Notes under the pieces: model-generated
Database searches by the model: none
Seen by the model: only the letters and a program-made list of their open reading frames with translations
Told to the model about the DNA's origin: nothing
NCBI GenBank assembly: GCA_014904845.1
Contig: MU119333.1
Span: 1-64,000 of the forward strand
Direction: 5' to 3'
Length of the DNA stretch: 64,000 nt
Origin: Acephala macrosclerotiorum
Taxonomy: Eukaryota; Ascomycota; Leotiomycetes; Helotiales; Mollisiaceae
Shown here: one piece after another, positions 1-12,450 of the stretch
Layout of the letters: the number at the start of each line of letters is the position of its first letter
Numbering within the stretch: position 1 is the stretch's first letter
Made by a program: the position numbers and the translations under genes

Positions 1-897
1 AATTATTTATAAAAAAAATTTAATAAAAAATATATATAATTATTAAAAAAATTTATATCGAATTTTAATTTTCGATTTTACGTATTATTTAAATTTAAAA
101 AATTTAATAAATATTTATATTAAAAATTTTAATTTAAATAAATAATTTTATTAAATAATTAAAAATAATTTTTTTTTCGTATTATTTAATGATTTAAAAA
201 TCGTTTTAAATATTAATATTATAAAAATATTTTAAAAATTATTAAAAAATACGTATATTAATAACGCTATTAATAAACTAATAATAATTTAATCGATTAT
301 TAGTACTATCGATTATTTTGATCTAATATTAATAGTATTAACTCAATATTAATAATATTAAAATATTACTAATAATATTAATTTAAAATTAAATATTTAA
401 ATATTTGAAATTTATAATTTATAGTACTTATTTAATTTATTATAAAAGTTTCAAATAAATTTATCGAGCGCGTATTGAGATATTAAACTATAAAATTAGA
501 ACTTATTAAATTTTAGTATTCTTCGCTAAAATTTATATGCAGACTAACGATCGCGCTTTATTCGATCAATAGATCTTCATTATCTTATAAATCATACAAA
601 TGAATAAGAATGAAAATTGAAAATATTAACGCTATTTAAAATCTGATCGTAGAATCGATCAATTCAAGCAAAATTTACGCGCGTAGAAATACCGATCAAA
701 CATACGAGTAATTGCATTGCACTGCGCTGCGTTGCGCTACGCTGCTCGATATTGAGAGCTTAGATTGAGATACTTAGAGACTGAGCGGCTCAATTGATTA
801 AAGTGTGACTGCATAAGTACTTGTCTAAGGGCCGCGCGCAGCCGTTTGCAGCCGCCGAGAGCCGAGAGTTTTAGTATTCTTATAAGTCGAGATTTAT

Positions 898-1020
898 TTA
901 TTAATTGATTGCCAATTAGCAATCGACTCTTTTAATTAAGCGCCAAAGATTTAGACATACAATTACTGTATAGCGCGCGCCATTAGCAAACTACTAGTAC
1001 TATTGGCAATTGATTAATAA
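898..1020. repeat. Short inverted repeat around a GC-richer core
   Basis: The arms at about 898-919 and 1000-1020 are near-perfect reverse complements (about 20 of 22 positions), enclosing roughly 80 nt. The core keeps more G and C than its surroundings, including GCGC runs. It may be the end of a small inverted-repeat element, but no transposase is visible and the AT-rich context makes chance pairing possible. Confidence 0.4.
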
Positions 1021-2045
1021 TAAATTTTTTTTTTTTAATAAATTAAAATTAAAATTAATTTAATTTTTTTATAAAAATATAAACGAAAAAATATAATAAT
1101 ATAAAAAAAAAAAAATATAAAATTTTATATAATTTAATATTAATTAAATTTTTATAAAATATATTATTAATCGTTTAAAAAAGTATAATAAAAATTAATA
1201 TTATATATAATAATTAATAAAATAAATAATATTATTTCAAATATTTTAAATAAATAAAAAATAAAAAAATCGATTTTTTTATTAATTATTTTTTCGCAAA
1301 TCGTTATTTATTTATAAATAAATTAATTAATTATAAATATTATTATTAAAAAAAAACAATTAATAATATTATAATTTTTACGATTATTTATATTTAAAAA
1401 TAATTAAAAAAATTTAATTACAATTTTAATAAATATTTTAAAAATATATAAAAAATTTAAAAATTTGTTTAATTTATTATTTACAAAAAAATATAATATT
1501 AACGTTTAAAAATTTAATAAAATAATTATTAATAAATAAATTAAAAAATAAAATTTAAAATAATAATTATATTAATATTATTTTATTATAATAATTATTA
1601 ATTAATAATAGAAAAATAATATTTATTATTTATATTAATAATTTTTATATTTTATTAATTTAATAAATTTTAAATTTATAATATATATATAAATATTATT
1701 ATTTAATATTTTTTTTATTTAAATTTTATTTAAAATTAATTTAAATATATAATAATTTTTTAAAATAAAATTATAATATTTTTCGCGTATAAAATTTTTT
1801 TTTAATACGAGAATTTTTTATAAAAATTTAAATCGATATAATTAAATTTTTATATAAAAATATTATTTTAATCGAATTTAAATTTTTTTTTTAAATTTAA
1901 ATAATTTATTAAAATTATATTATAAAAATAAATATAAAAATTTTATTTAACGATTAAAACGCGTAATTTAATAATATTATTTTTAATTTAATTTATAAAA
2001 AAAAAATATATTATATTAATAAATATTTTATTAAATTATAATATA

Positions 2046-2144
<99 letters not shown>
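2046..2144. repeat. (ATT)n trinucleotide microsatellite
   Basis: About 100 bases of uninterrupted ATT/TTA repeat lie in the first AT island. It is a simple-sequence repeat and is probably length-variable between strains. Confidence 0.95.
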
Positions 2145-2693
2145 TTATAATATTATTTAAAAAAAAATTATACGAAATTAATATTTTGTTTTTTATTTTT
2201 AAATAAATATTTCGATTTTCAAATTAATATAATAATTTTAACGATTATAATAAATTTTTTAAAAATTATATATAATTTTAATAATATTTTATATAATTAA
2301 TATATTAATTATTAAAAAATAAAAAAATTAATATTATTATTATTTATTAAAAAAATAATATATATAATAAAAAATATATTTATTTTTAATATAAATTTAA
2401 AATTATTTATAATTTTATTTATATTAAATATTTTTAATTAAAAACGACCGACGATTTTTAGTTAATGCGTAATAACTCTATACGTCCCGGAATAATTACG
2501 ACGTAATTTTACTTATATAATCATTTGCCAAGCTTGTGGCTGACACGAGGCTAAACTGTACCATGCGTGGCCTTGGTTGATAGTATACTTGTCCAAGAAT
2601 TGAATTGATACGAACGGTAACCATAGCACCCTTAACATGAGGCAAACATTATTCTGCAAGGAGACTGACCCAGGCATATTCTTCGAATGAACT

Positions 2694-4571
2694 TTATTCA
2701 AGTATAAAGTCCCTTAATCCAACGGTTACTTTAAACCGACCCATTGCACTAGTGTCGACATACGCCTCTCCCAAAACGTGATAACGTTTTCCCATTCTGC
2801 GAAGGACAACCGGCACCGGACATCCTAGGATCGTACATATGGCATCTCCCGGCCTAACAGTACGAGGAACAAGAGCAATACGATTGATCCACGCAGCCGG
2901 TGCCGCCTTGCTGGAGTATAATGCTCTCTTCGCTGCACGACCAAGTCGAAATGAACATACCAACCGGGAGTTCCCGTTGTTCCAGATCTCACGCAAGGCG
3001 GTTGCTTCTGGACCTTCCACATCCCCCGTTCTGCTTCCTACCAACGTCTGAACATCAGAAATTCCCCCGCCTTGACCAGCAAAAAGAGTTCGAGTAGTAG
3101 CTTCAATGGACATCAGCACCGTATGTTCATCTTTTGGCATACCATTTAGACCAAGAGTCAGGCACTTCCGGTAGTGCTTCCGTTCCCGATCAATATCTGC
3201 TTGATCCCACCAAGCCGTTGCTCCGACTCTGGATTGTATATGTCGTGAAATCGTCCGCGAAACTCTACCGATGACGAAGCCTTTTACCCGCAACCTGTCG
3301 TTCAGAAAGGAAAAGACGGCTTTCTCTGCAAATAAGCTTGGCTTATCCTGTGGCTCTATAGAGCAACATTCGTACGGCGTGGCCAAGTATGGGCACCAAG
3401 ATGGCATATCTAGCTGCCATTTATCGTCTCCGTGAGCACATGGAGGCGTCTGACGCCCTCTGATGACGATGATGTATAAGCTCTGCGTCGACTCGATGAT
3501 TACCCGAGTTGTATGACGAACAAGTTCATGTATTTCAGTCTTGTAACGAACTGGTATTTGTCGCCGGATGTCGTCGCTGAGCAAGTTTAGAAAGGCGAAG
3601 ATGTTGTCATGTCTTTTGAGGCATCGCCTGTCTAGAAAGCAATCCAAAAAGCGTTTGGAACATATCTGCTGGGAATCCAGTCTCAAGATTCTCACCTCAG
3701 GATCGCCCCGGAAGTGGACGCGCATTGGTTCGCTCTCATCTGAACGGATCCCAATATAGCCTTGCTTATCGCGGGGATAAACTTTCTCGAGTGTCGAATA
3801 CGGCACCACCTCGGAGCCGCACTGGATAACAAGGGAACGAGCAAACGTCATTTCTTGCACAATCCAAGCGCGAAACCAGTAAGGCCGGTCCATTAGTTTC
3901 CTGAAAGGATCATGCTGGCTGTGGGTTTCCTCGTTGCTGATTCGAATTGCCATCACCGCAGATACTGGTGATATATGTTGCTCCTGTATCAAATTCATTG
4001 GCCAATAAGCCAGACTGCTGGCCTCGTCTGACGGTCCTAACCACGCAATAACTCTCTCTGCGAGCTTGTAAATCCAATGCATCGATTTCACCTGCGCTTC
4101 CTTTTCTTTCTCATCACATTGGTTAATGCATATCGCATCAACCCAGAGCATCCTGTCAGAACTGGGAAATCGTAGGTATCTGAGGACTTCCGCAAGGTTA
4201 CGAGTAACGGCAAAACGAGATCCACAAAGGATGATAAAATCTGGATTTTCCTTTTCACCCCAAACGTAGGAAAGTGCCTCGTATGACGCCTGCGCAAGGG
4301 GTTCTTTCTGTCTCAGGTCGCACTTGATTTCGTCGGACGTAGAACCAGGGTGGAGGACCAAAATACGTGCTGTTCCTGCCTCTAGGCGTTCAGGATAGAT
4401 TAGACCCTGATCGACTACCGGTTGGCTAAGTTGCTCTAGCGTCGATTCATGTGCTGGGTTCGTTATGTCTTCAGCTTCAGACCGTTCCCGTTTGACATGC
4501 TTCGGACGTCGAAGTTCATCCCAGGAAGGCCGAATATCATTATCGTCGGCCCGATTTCGTTTCTTGTCCAT
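2694..4571 (-). CDS. HET-domain (heterokaryon incompatibility) protein
   Basis: This single-exon gene encodes 625 residues. The HET domain is clear: SYEALSYVWG at about residues 96-105, WVDAICINQ at 143-151 and VIAWLGP at 174-180, followed by a PYWFRAWIVQEM block. These three blocks define the family, whose members trigger programmed cell death or growth arrest when incompatible fungal strains fuse. The N-terminus is basic (KKRNR, KHVKRER) and could be a nuclear signal. The C-terminal half has no domain I recognise. The gene is intact but occupies a roughly 2.3 kb patch of normal composition between two RIP-degraded islands, a common setting for fast-evolving HET genes. Its recognition partner is not evident. 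Confidence 0.93.
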   Translation of the reverse strand: MDKKRNRADDNDIRPSWDELRRPKHVKRERSEAEDITNPAHESTLEQLSQPVVDQGLIYPERLEAGTARILVLHPGSTSDEIKCDLRQKEPLAQASYEALSYVWGEKENPDFIILCGSRFAVTRNLAEVLRYLRFPSSDRMLWVDAICINQCDEKEKEAQVKSMHWIYKLAERVIAWLGPSDEASSLAYWPMNLIQEQHISPVSAVMAIRISNEETHSQHDPFRKLMDRPYWFRAWIVQEMTFARSLVIQCGSEVVPYSTLEKVYPRDKQGYIGIRSDESEPMRVHFRGDPEVRILRLDSQQICSKRFLDCFLDRRCLKRHDNIFAFLNLLSDDIRRQIPVRYKTEIHELVRHTTRVIIESTQSLYIIVIRGRQTPPCAHGDDKWQLDMPSWCPYLATPYECCSIEPQDKPSLFAEKAVFSFLNDRLRVKGFVIGRVSRTISRHIQSRVGATAWWDQADIDRERKHYRKCLTLGLNGMPKDEHTVLMSIEATTRTLFAGQGGGISDVQTLVGSRTGDVEGPEATALREIWNNGNSRLVCSFRLGRAAKRALYSSKAAPAAWINRIALVPRTVRPGDAICTILGCPVPVVLRRMGKRYHVLGEAYVDTSAMGRFKVTVGLRDFILE

Positions 4572-4799
4572 ACTTTGAAAGGGGTTTGAATCTGCAACTG
4601 TATTTGGCGGTGTAACCGTGCTTATAACTTATTGCGGTGATGGAGATGGGGATGGGAACGATTGAGTGGCAGCTTAAGGCACCGGCGAGAATAGGCACGT
4701 GACTGCTCATGGAAATTGTTACGTAAAGGGATCCAAGGTTAGCTGATGCAGCCTAATCTAGCTTAGCGTAGCCGACCGAGCGTAACTTTCATGCCGTAG

Positions 4800-7700
4800 T
4801 TTTATAAAATAAATTACTTTTTATTATATTATTATTTTAATAAATAATAATAATATTAATTTATTTATTTTAAAATATAATTTTAATAGTTTTTTAATTA
4901 AAAATTTTTATTTTTTATTAATATTAAAAATAAATATTATAAAAAATATAATTTAAAATATTAAATATATTAATATATTTAATAAAATAATATACGTTTT
5001 ATATAAAATATTTATAATTAAATTAAAATAAAATATTATAATTGTTTTATATTAATTATATATTATTTAAATTTTAAAAAATTATTTATATTAAAATATT
5101 TTTTTTTAATAAAAAATAATATAATAATATATATAAAAATTAAAAATATAAATTTTTTAAATAAAATTATTTATTTAATTTAAAAATTAATATTAATTTT
5201 TTAAATATATATAATATTAATATTTTTAATAATAAATAATTTTATTTAAATTTAATTAATTTATTAAAAAATTTTATTATTATATAATTTTAAATTAATA
5301 TATAATCGTATTACGTTTATAATTATATTTAATTAAAATCGCGATTATTAAAAATAATTAAATTAATTATAATAATTTAATATAAAAAACGAAAATTTTA
5401 AAAATTATATATTAAATAAAATAATTTAAATTAATTAAATTAATTATAATAATTAAATATAAAAATTTAAAAATACGTTTTTATTTAAAATATTAAAATA
5501 AAAATAAAATTTATTTTAATTATATAATTATATAATTTTTAAAAAAAAATTTAAAAAAGTTTTTTTAAAATATATATTAAAAAAAAAATTTAAATAAATT
5601 AAATCGATCGTAATAATTTAATATAAAAAATAAAAATTTTAAAAAAAAAAATTTTAATAATATAAAATTTTATAATATATTTTTATTTTAAATATTAAAA
5701 AATTTAATAATTTATTAATTTTTATCGTTTAATAAAATTTTAAATTTTATTTTAATAATTATTTTAATTTTAAATTTTTATAAAACGTTTAAATTAAATA
5801 AATTAATAAAAATAAAAAAAATATTTTAATAAAAATATATATATATAATATTAAAAATATAAATTTATAAAAGAAATTAATTATAAATTAATAAAAATAT
5901 TTAAATATTATAATTTAAATAAATAATTTTTTTAATATATTATTTAATAATATTATAATTTTTATAAATTAAAATTAAAATTAATTTATTTTTTTATAAA
6001 AAAAATATAATTATAAATAAAAAAAATATAATAATATAAAAAAAACAAATATAAAATTTTATATAATTTAATATTAATTAAATTTTTATAAAATATATTA
6101 TTAAAAAAATAATTAATAATATTATAATTTTTAAAATTATAATTATATTTCGTTTTTATTTATATTTAAAAATAATTAATATTAATATAATTAAAGAAAT
6201 TTAAAAATTTATTTAATTTATTATTATATATTTTTAATAATAATAATATTAATATAATAATTATTAATAAATATAATACTAATAAAAAAATAAAATTTAA
6301 AATATATAAAAAAAATTTTAATAAAAAATAAAAATATTTAAAATAAATTTTTAAAATATTAATTATATTATAAACAAATTTTAAAAATATAAAATTTTAT
6401 TATTATAATTATTAATTAATAATAAATATTAAAAAATTTATAATATTTAAAATTATTTTTATAAAAATCAATTTTTTATTATTAATTAAAAAAAAATATT
6501 ATTATTATTTTTAAATTATATTTTAATTTATTTAAATAAAATATAAAATATTATATTATTTTTATATATATAATTTAAATTTTTAATTATTTATTATTAT
6601 AATAAAAATATAAATTAAATATAAAAATAATAAAAAATTATTAATAAATTATTATTTAAAAAAAAATTTAAATTAATTTATAAATATTAAAAACGTATTA
6701 AAAAATTTTTTAATTAAATAAATAAAATTAATATATTATATATTATATTTTAATAATTTATTAAAAGTTTTATTAATAAATTTTATAATAAATATATATA
6801 TTAAAAATTTGAATAAATTTTTTATTTATTTATTATTATTAATTTTTTTTTTATTAAATTTTTTATTTAAAATAAAAAAAAAATTTAAATTTAAAACGAA
6901 TTTATTATATAAAAAAAATAATTATAATAAAATTATATTTTTTTTAATATATAAAATTTTTTTATTTTTTATTATTAAAATAAATAAATTTAAAATTATA
7001 TTAAATATTAAAATAATTAAAAAAATTCATTTTTAATATTATAATTTAATTAAATTATATTTTATATTATTTTTATTTTATATTTTAAATATAATAATAT
7101 TAATTTAAAAATTATTAAACTTTTTATAAAATTTTATAAAAAATTTTAATTTTATTTAAAATCGTTTAAATAATTTAATTATTTTATTTAAATAATAAAT
7201 TAATATTTTAAATAATTAATAAAATAATAATATTTATTATTATACAATTTTTAAAAAAATTTATATTAATTAAATTTTAAAAAAAAATTATATAATAATA
7301 ATTAAAATTAAAATATATATAATTAATATATTATATAAATTAATCAAAAATTTAAAAAACGAAAAATAATTTTAATTTTAAAATAATTATAAAAATAAAA
7401 AATTATTAATTTAATTATTAAAAAATTTTTAAATTCGTATAATATAATTTTATTATTTATAAAAAACGTATTTTTAATTTTTAATAATAAAAATATAAAA
7501 ATTATTTTTATATAATTATTAATAATTTAAAAAACAAATTAATATTTATTTTTATTTTTATTTTTTATATAATAAAAAATTGAATTTTTTAATTAAAATA
7601 TAATTTATAATATTTTTAAATTATTAATAAAATATTAAAAATAAAAATAAATTAAAAAAATTTTATATATATTTTATATTTAATAATTATAAAATTAAAA

Positions 7701-8540
7701 AACGTATTTAAAATTATAAAAATATAAATAAATAATATATTAATTTTAAATATTATATAAAAATTAAAAAAAAATATTTAAAAATTTTTATATAAATTTT
7801 AAAAAATTTAATATAAAATAAAAATTTTTAATATATATTTTAATTAATTAAATCTAATTAAATTATTTTATATATTTAATAAAAAAATTTATTATATAAA
7901 CGTATTAATAATAAGTTTTTTAAATTAAAAAATTAATATATTATTATTATTTTTATTTTTATTAATATTATATAAAATTAAATTATATATTTTATATAAT
8001 AAAAATATAAATTTATTTATTTTAATTTATTTTTTATTACGTTTTTTAAATATTTTATAAATTATATAATATTTTTTATTATAAAAAAAATTTATTAATA
8101 TTATTAAAAACGTAATTTAAAATATATAAATTTAAATTTTTAAAATTAATTAATTATAAAATTTATTTAAATATAAAATTAATAATAAATTTTATTAAAT
8201 TTTATTAATTTATTATTAATTATTATTAATAAATTATTAAATATTTTTTTTAAAAAATAAAAAATAAATTATTTAAAAATTATATAAATATTTTATTATT
8301 TTAAATAAAAACGTATTTTTAATAAATTTTATATTAAAAAAATATTATTCAAAAAAAAATTTAAAATTTTTATTTTTTATATTAAATTATTATAATTAAT
8401 TTAATTAATATAAATTATTTTATTTAATATATAATTTTAAAATAAAATTTTAAATTTTTCAATTTTTAAATAAATTAATTAAATTTAAATTAAATTATTT
8501 ATTATTAAAATAAATTTTATTATATATTTATAAATAAAAA
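4800..8540. repeat. Second AT-rich island, RIP-degraded repeat DNA
   Basis: This block is as AT-extreme as the first and has the same CpG-only residue of C and G. The 75-codon frame at 6809-7036 is made of Phe, Ile, Lys, Leu and Asn and is a composition artefact. About 55 bases ending at 6103 match the first island at 1116-1170 in direct orientation. The segment near 5401-5440 recurs in inverse orientation near 8375-8445, and a shorter related piece lies at 5611-5650. These are diverged copies of the same repeats. No coding domain survives. Confidence 0.85.
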
Positions 8541-8824
8541 TTAAAAAATTTTTTTTTGTCTTTTGTTAAAAGTTAACAATGTCTAGTAAAATGGGTAAGC
8601 AGACTTGAGTAAATATAAGCCGAAGCTGAGCCGGGCCTAAGCCAGCCTAAGCAAAGGCGGCGCGAGATCACGTGAGCTTAATAGTTGGGAGGTGTCGAGA
8701 TTCCGGCCAAGAAACAAAAATTCCTCAATGTCCCACTCCAAATCAAATATTGTAGCAATAAAACCGAGCGGAATGAAACACCACCCTATCCTCACTTCCA
8801 CAATCTCAAAGAACGAGAGGGAAC

Positions 8825-9724
8825 TCACCCCATGATATCAAATTGCATCCTCACAGCCGTCAACCTACTCACATACTCACTTGTAGGAACAGCCGTCCTC
8901 CCCATCCCCATTGAAAACCTCTTCATCCCCGTCGCCAAATCATCCATATGAGTCATCGCCACTCCCGCCTCTACAAACGCCTTTGTCATCTCGGTGGTTG
9001 AAGTTACGCCGCCAAAGCCCATGTCTGCGTCTGCGACGATTGGGGCGAGGTAGTCCCAGTTCTCGAGGTCGCCTCGCTTAGATTCAGGGGTTGACATTCG
9101 TTGTCTGTGGGGATGGGAGTCGGATATGATGGTTAAGTGGGAAGGGAGAGGAGAGGAGACTTACTGCCTTTGGCGTTGGTCGTGCCACATTTGTGAGCGG
9201 AAGATCTTGTCTACCACTTTGGGTACGGTATCCCAGGGGTAATCGGCGGCGTCGCGACCTGGTGTTGAGGCCTCGGAGGTACCGCAGAGAGACCCGGAGA
9301 CGTAGATGGTCTTCGCAATAGTTTAATATCAGTCCTAAGTTCTCGTGACATTGTTTGTAGAGGAATGTGTGTGACTAACCTGCTGATGCTTCACCATTTG
9401 CGAAACCTGAATAGGATCCGTAGCACCATACGTGAGCTCACATGCCCCGTTCTTGCGATGCTCACTGAATTGTGCCCAAAGTTTGTCTGCCATGGTGCTC
9501 GAGACATATGTTTGAGGGATTGAGTTGCGGAGGCCTGCGATCGTTTTCGCGGAGTATGGTCTGCAAGAGCTAATTTAGTAAAGTGACGTTGAGGTTTTGG
9601 ACAGGAGGACTGCTTACCGCTTGAGATGAGCTTGTCGAGGACTCTTCCATGCTGCTTATATGGACGCAACTTCAGCCTCGAAAGCTGCTTGCTCAGCAGC
9701 GATATCAACTTTGAGAGCTGGCAT
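8825..9724 (-). pseudogene. Isocitrate/methylisocitrate lyase family pseudogene
   Basis: Four exon pieces read in order on the minus strand. They are 9724 to about 9623 (MPALKVDIAAEQAAFEAEV), about 9562-9382 (PYSAKTIAGLRNS, MADKLWAQF, DPIQVSQMVKHQQ), about 9311-9170 (KTIYVSGSLCG, DYPWDTVPKVVDKIF) and about 9107-8825 (WDYLAPIVADADMGFGGVT, VPTSEY, RLTAVRMQFDIMG). GT-AG introns join them in frame. This matches the N-terminal half of ICL-family lyases, which cleave isocitrate or 2-methylisocitrate. A TAA at 9656-9658 interrupts codon 23. The classical KKCGH catalytic loop is not present where expected; the aligned segment reads MKRFSMG. After FDIMG a donor-like GTGAGT follows, but no later exon is found before the AT island, so the 3' half is gone. 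Confidence 0.85.
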
Positions 9725-9742
9725 GACGACTAAAGTGTGTTC

Positions 9743-12450
9743 CTAGAGAAGAGTTTGTGAATGGACGAAGATTGACTTCAGCAGGACACAAAGTAGCTTC
9801 AAGTTTCGGGCTCTAGAAACAACATGGAAAGCACTTACTTTTGAAACCCTTGCCTTCCTCATTGACCTATGAGATATCTCGCTGTTCCAACAAATGCCAG
9901 GACCCCGAGTCCCACATAATTCTGGTTGAAAGTGGGATTGCCGGCATGAGTGGACAAGAGGAAGACGGACTTTGATAACGAAGTCCGCCATGCCAAGGAT
10001 TGAGAGCTGAATGGACGGAATAAGCGGCCCCCCATTCTCATTGTCGGCGTCCACGCCGAAAGTACGCGCCCTTAAAGGACTAGACTCTGGGACATCGGTT
10101 CTGAAGTATTGAAGAACCAGAAGAGCCATTCCCATTCCTGAAACGCCGTCACTGATCAATAGCACCACTCATATCCTCCACTAGCTTCAACACTCTTCTA
10201 TGCGCTCTCCCCTTCCTCAGCTCTCCAACCAAATGATACAACTCAGCGTGAAACCTCCAAGCACAATTATATACTCTCCTCCCCTTCCTCACCACCTCAT
10301 CATTCAACAAATCAAACACAGCCTTAAAATGCCTCGCACTGTCCCATCTCGACGAAAACTCCGCTAAAGTAGCAGCACAAGCCAAAAGAGCAACTTCAAT
10401 ATCAGGTGCCCTATACACTTCATGAGCTAGAGGAGGCGGCGTAGCCCAGAAGCAGTAGAGAAGCGTAATCCCAGCCTGAAACTGATGAACAAGCGCAGTC
10501 CACGTATAACAACTCTTCTGATCGGGAATCTGCACAAACCTAAAATTCCTCAACACCTCACTCCCCGCCTGAACAACGTACCTAACCTCCTCCTCATTAA
10601 CCGCCAAATTCATATTCGGAAATAATGCTAGGACGTTGTAGTAATAAAGATTGGAGAGCCAGCGAGTAGAGCTGTGAGACATCGGGTCTGAGACGTGGGC
10701 GAGGTCGATTTTCCATTAGTCGAGCTCGAGACGGAGGGGGGATGAGAAGAGGTTGGCTACACCCCCGCCTCGGCAGAGAGAGTGGTATTCGAGGCGTTCG
10801 ACAGTGGTGTGGATTTTGGATTGGATTTGGCGGAGGAGGAAGCGATGGTCGGTTTCTGCTACGCCAGTTGCGGTTGCGGTGGCGGATTTGGGGGAGTGGG
10901 CGCCTTGGAAGACTATGCTATCTCCTCGAGAGCGTGAGAGTGACTAGTAAAGAGGTCAGCATCAACAATTGTCAAGGTCAGGAAGGGACACTGCGCACTT
11001 CTGTATCAATCAATTCATCGGCAACCGACACTGGTCTATCAAAGGCCATGGCAATCAGACGGTCGAGACCATAGCATACTCGCATGACTTGCCGTTGAAT
11101 AATACTTTCGCATATCTCGTCTTGGTTACGAGGTTGGTCGTATGATTGATTCCTTCTGACCTTCTCTTGATATAACCCAGCAAGAGCACAGTGCATCATA
11201 GCTTTCGACGCATAGTCATCGATTGTATCTGCAGACTCGCTGTGCATGGCATGCATCGTGAGTAGTAACGAGGATTGAGTGTGCAATATTGGCGAAGGTT
11301 GACTCAATGCTTGAAGGAGTGATTTCTTCGCTCGTTCATGGTAGAACTGGGTACCAAAGCTGTTTAGCTGGAGTACAAGCAGGGTACTTGAGTGGAGCTT
11401 ACCTTCGATCTCAGAATATGCTGTGAGCCTTTGTCGAACTTTTGTGCTACCAACGCACCCACAGAGCGTACCATATCAACAAAGAATCCACACTAGTCTT
11501 CCGTACCTGAGTTCATCTCGTTTTCCGTCTGGTCTGCCCATTCTTTCCATCGCGTTTCTTGTAAGAATGGCTACGATGACTGAACATTTGTGAAGTAGAG
11601 CCTGTCATAGAGTACGGAAAGTCCTCGTGTGGTCTCAGTATTCGACAAGTGAGCTGATATTTGCGATCCGAAGTTGAACAACGAGCCAAAGCCAGGATTG
11701 AAGAGACGTGGATATTCGGAAAGCTCCTGCTGAATCCTGGGACGTCATAACTCAGTCTCCTGGGTCCTGATTTCGACGAGAGTCGGTATTCATTGGAAGC
11801 GAAATCTAAGTCGAAGCTGTCACCTGAGCTCTGAATATTGTCGCTGCCGTTGAAAATCTCGATTGAATCTTGCGCACCGACACAGGGCTCAACATCGTGT
11901 TATCGAACCTGCCCGCTTCTTTCGTCGATCCAGCGAGAAGTGGACTTCTCTGCAGCCACAAGTGATCTCTCACAATATCCGGATTGGTGGATCGAGCAAC
12001 ATCCTCCAATTTCACGATATATTGCTCTAATAATGCAGTATGACTCTCGAGTGACTTGATGTAGCTATACACAGTTAGCTATTGCTCTCGATCCATTGCA
12101 TTCTTCGCACCTACTTTGCTGGTGAGTCGATTGGTGATCTGACGGGGCTCGATGGGATACACTATATCAAATCTGTCACTGTTCTTGTCCTCAAAACAGA
12201 ATGTGTTTAAGGTTCGAACCTGATCTCGTCTTCCGACACTCTCCACAAATTGGCTTCTCGTGGTCACGCTGAAAATGAATGTTGGCCAGCGGTCTCAATC
12301 AATTGGATGCTAGATTGACCTCACGTTCTTCTTCCGCCTCCGACATCGCAAGCAATCTTTCTTGGGTATCCTAAGTCTTCCAGCATTCTCCTCTCTTGAC
12401 TGTCGATACAAGCCTGAGGATGTTCACATTGTCAACAAGAAATCTTGGCA
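9743..12450 (-). pseudogene. Decayed Zn2Cys6 transcription factor gene
   Basis: Minus-strand fragments appear in the order expected of a fungal Zn2Cys6 regulator. A damaged zinc cluster lies near 12380-12210 (KIACDV, then a frame slip, then HEKPICGECRKTRSG). A linker coiled coil follows at about 12067-11990 (YIKSLESHTALLEQYI). A middle homology domain lies at 11307-10978 (LHTQSSLLLTMHAMHS, YGLDRLIAMAFDRPVS). A C-terminal part runs over 10860-10149 (HRFLLRQIQSKIH, WKIDLAHVSDP, YYYNVLALFP). A TAA at 10716-10718 falls where Gln (CAA) is expected, a C-to-T change at CpA. The zinc-cluster frame is broken and has lost cysteines. With the adjacent lyase relic it forms a dead pair beside the AT island. 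The exact 3' end is unclear. Confidence 0.75.

Larger units (their letters stand above)
1..2460. repeat. AT-rich island, RIP-degraded repeat DNA
   Basis: This block is almost entirely A and T, with no credible reading frame. By eye, nearly all remaining C and G bases sit in CpG dinucleotides, the pattern expected when C is converted to T outside CpG. A less eroded patch lies at about 540-1010. The stretch 1042-1420 is repeated in the same orientation near 5970-6200, which supports a common transposable-element origin. The element family cannot be named. A long ATT/TTA microsatellite lies inside at about 2046-2144. Confidence 0.85.

Noticed and set aside
6809..7036. 75-codon open frame in an AT island
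   Set aside because: It consists of Phe, Ile, Lys, Leu and Asn from AT-only sequence, and chance frames of this kind are expected there.
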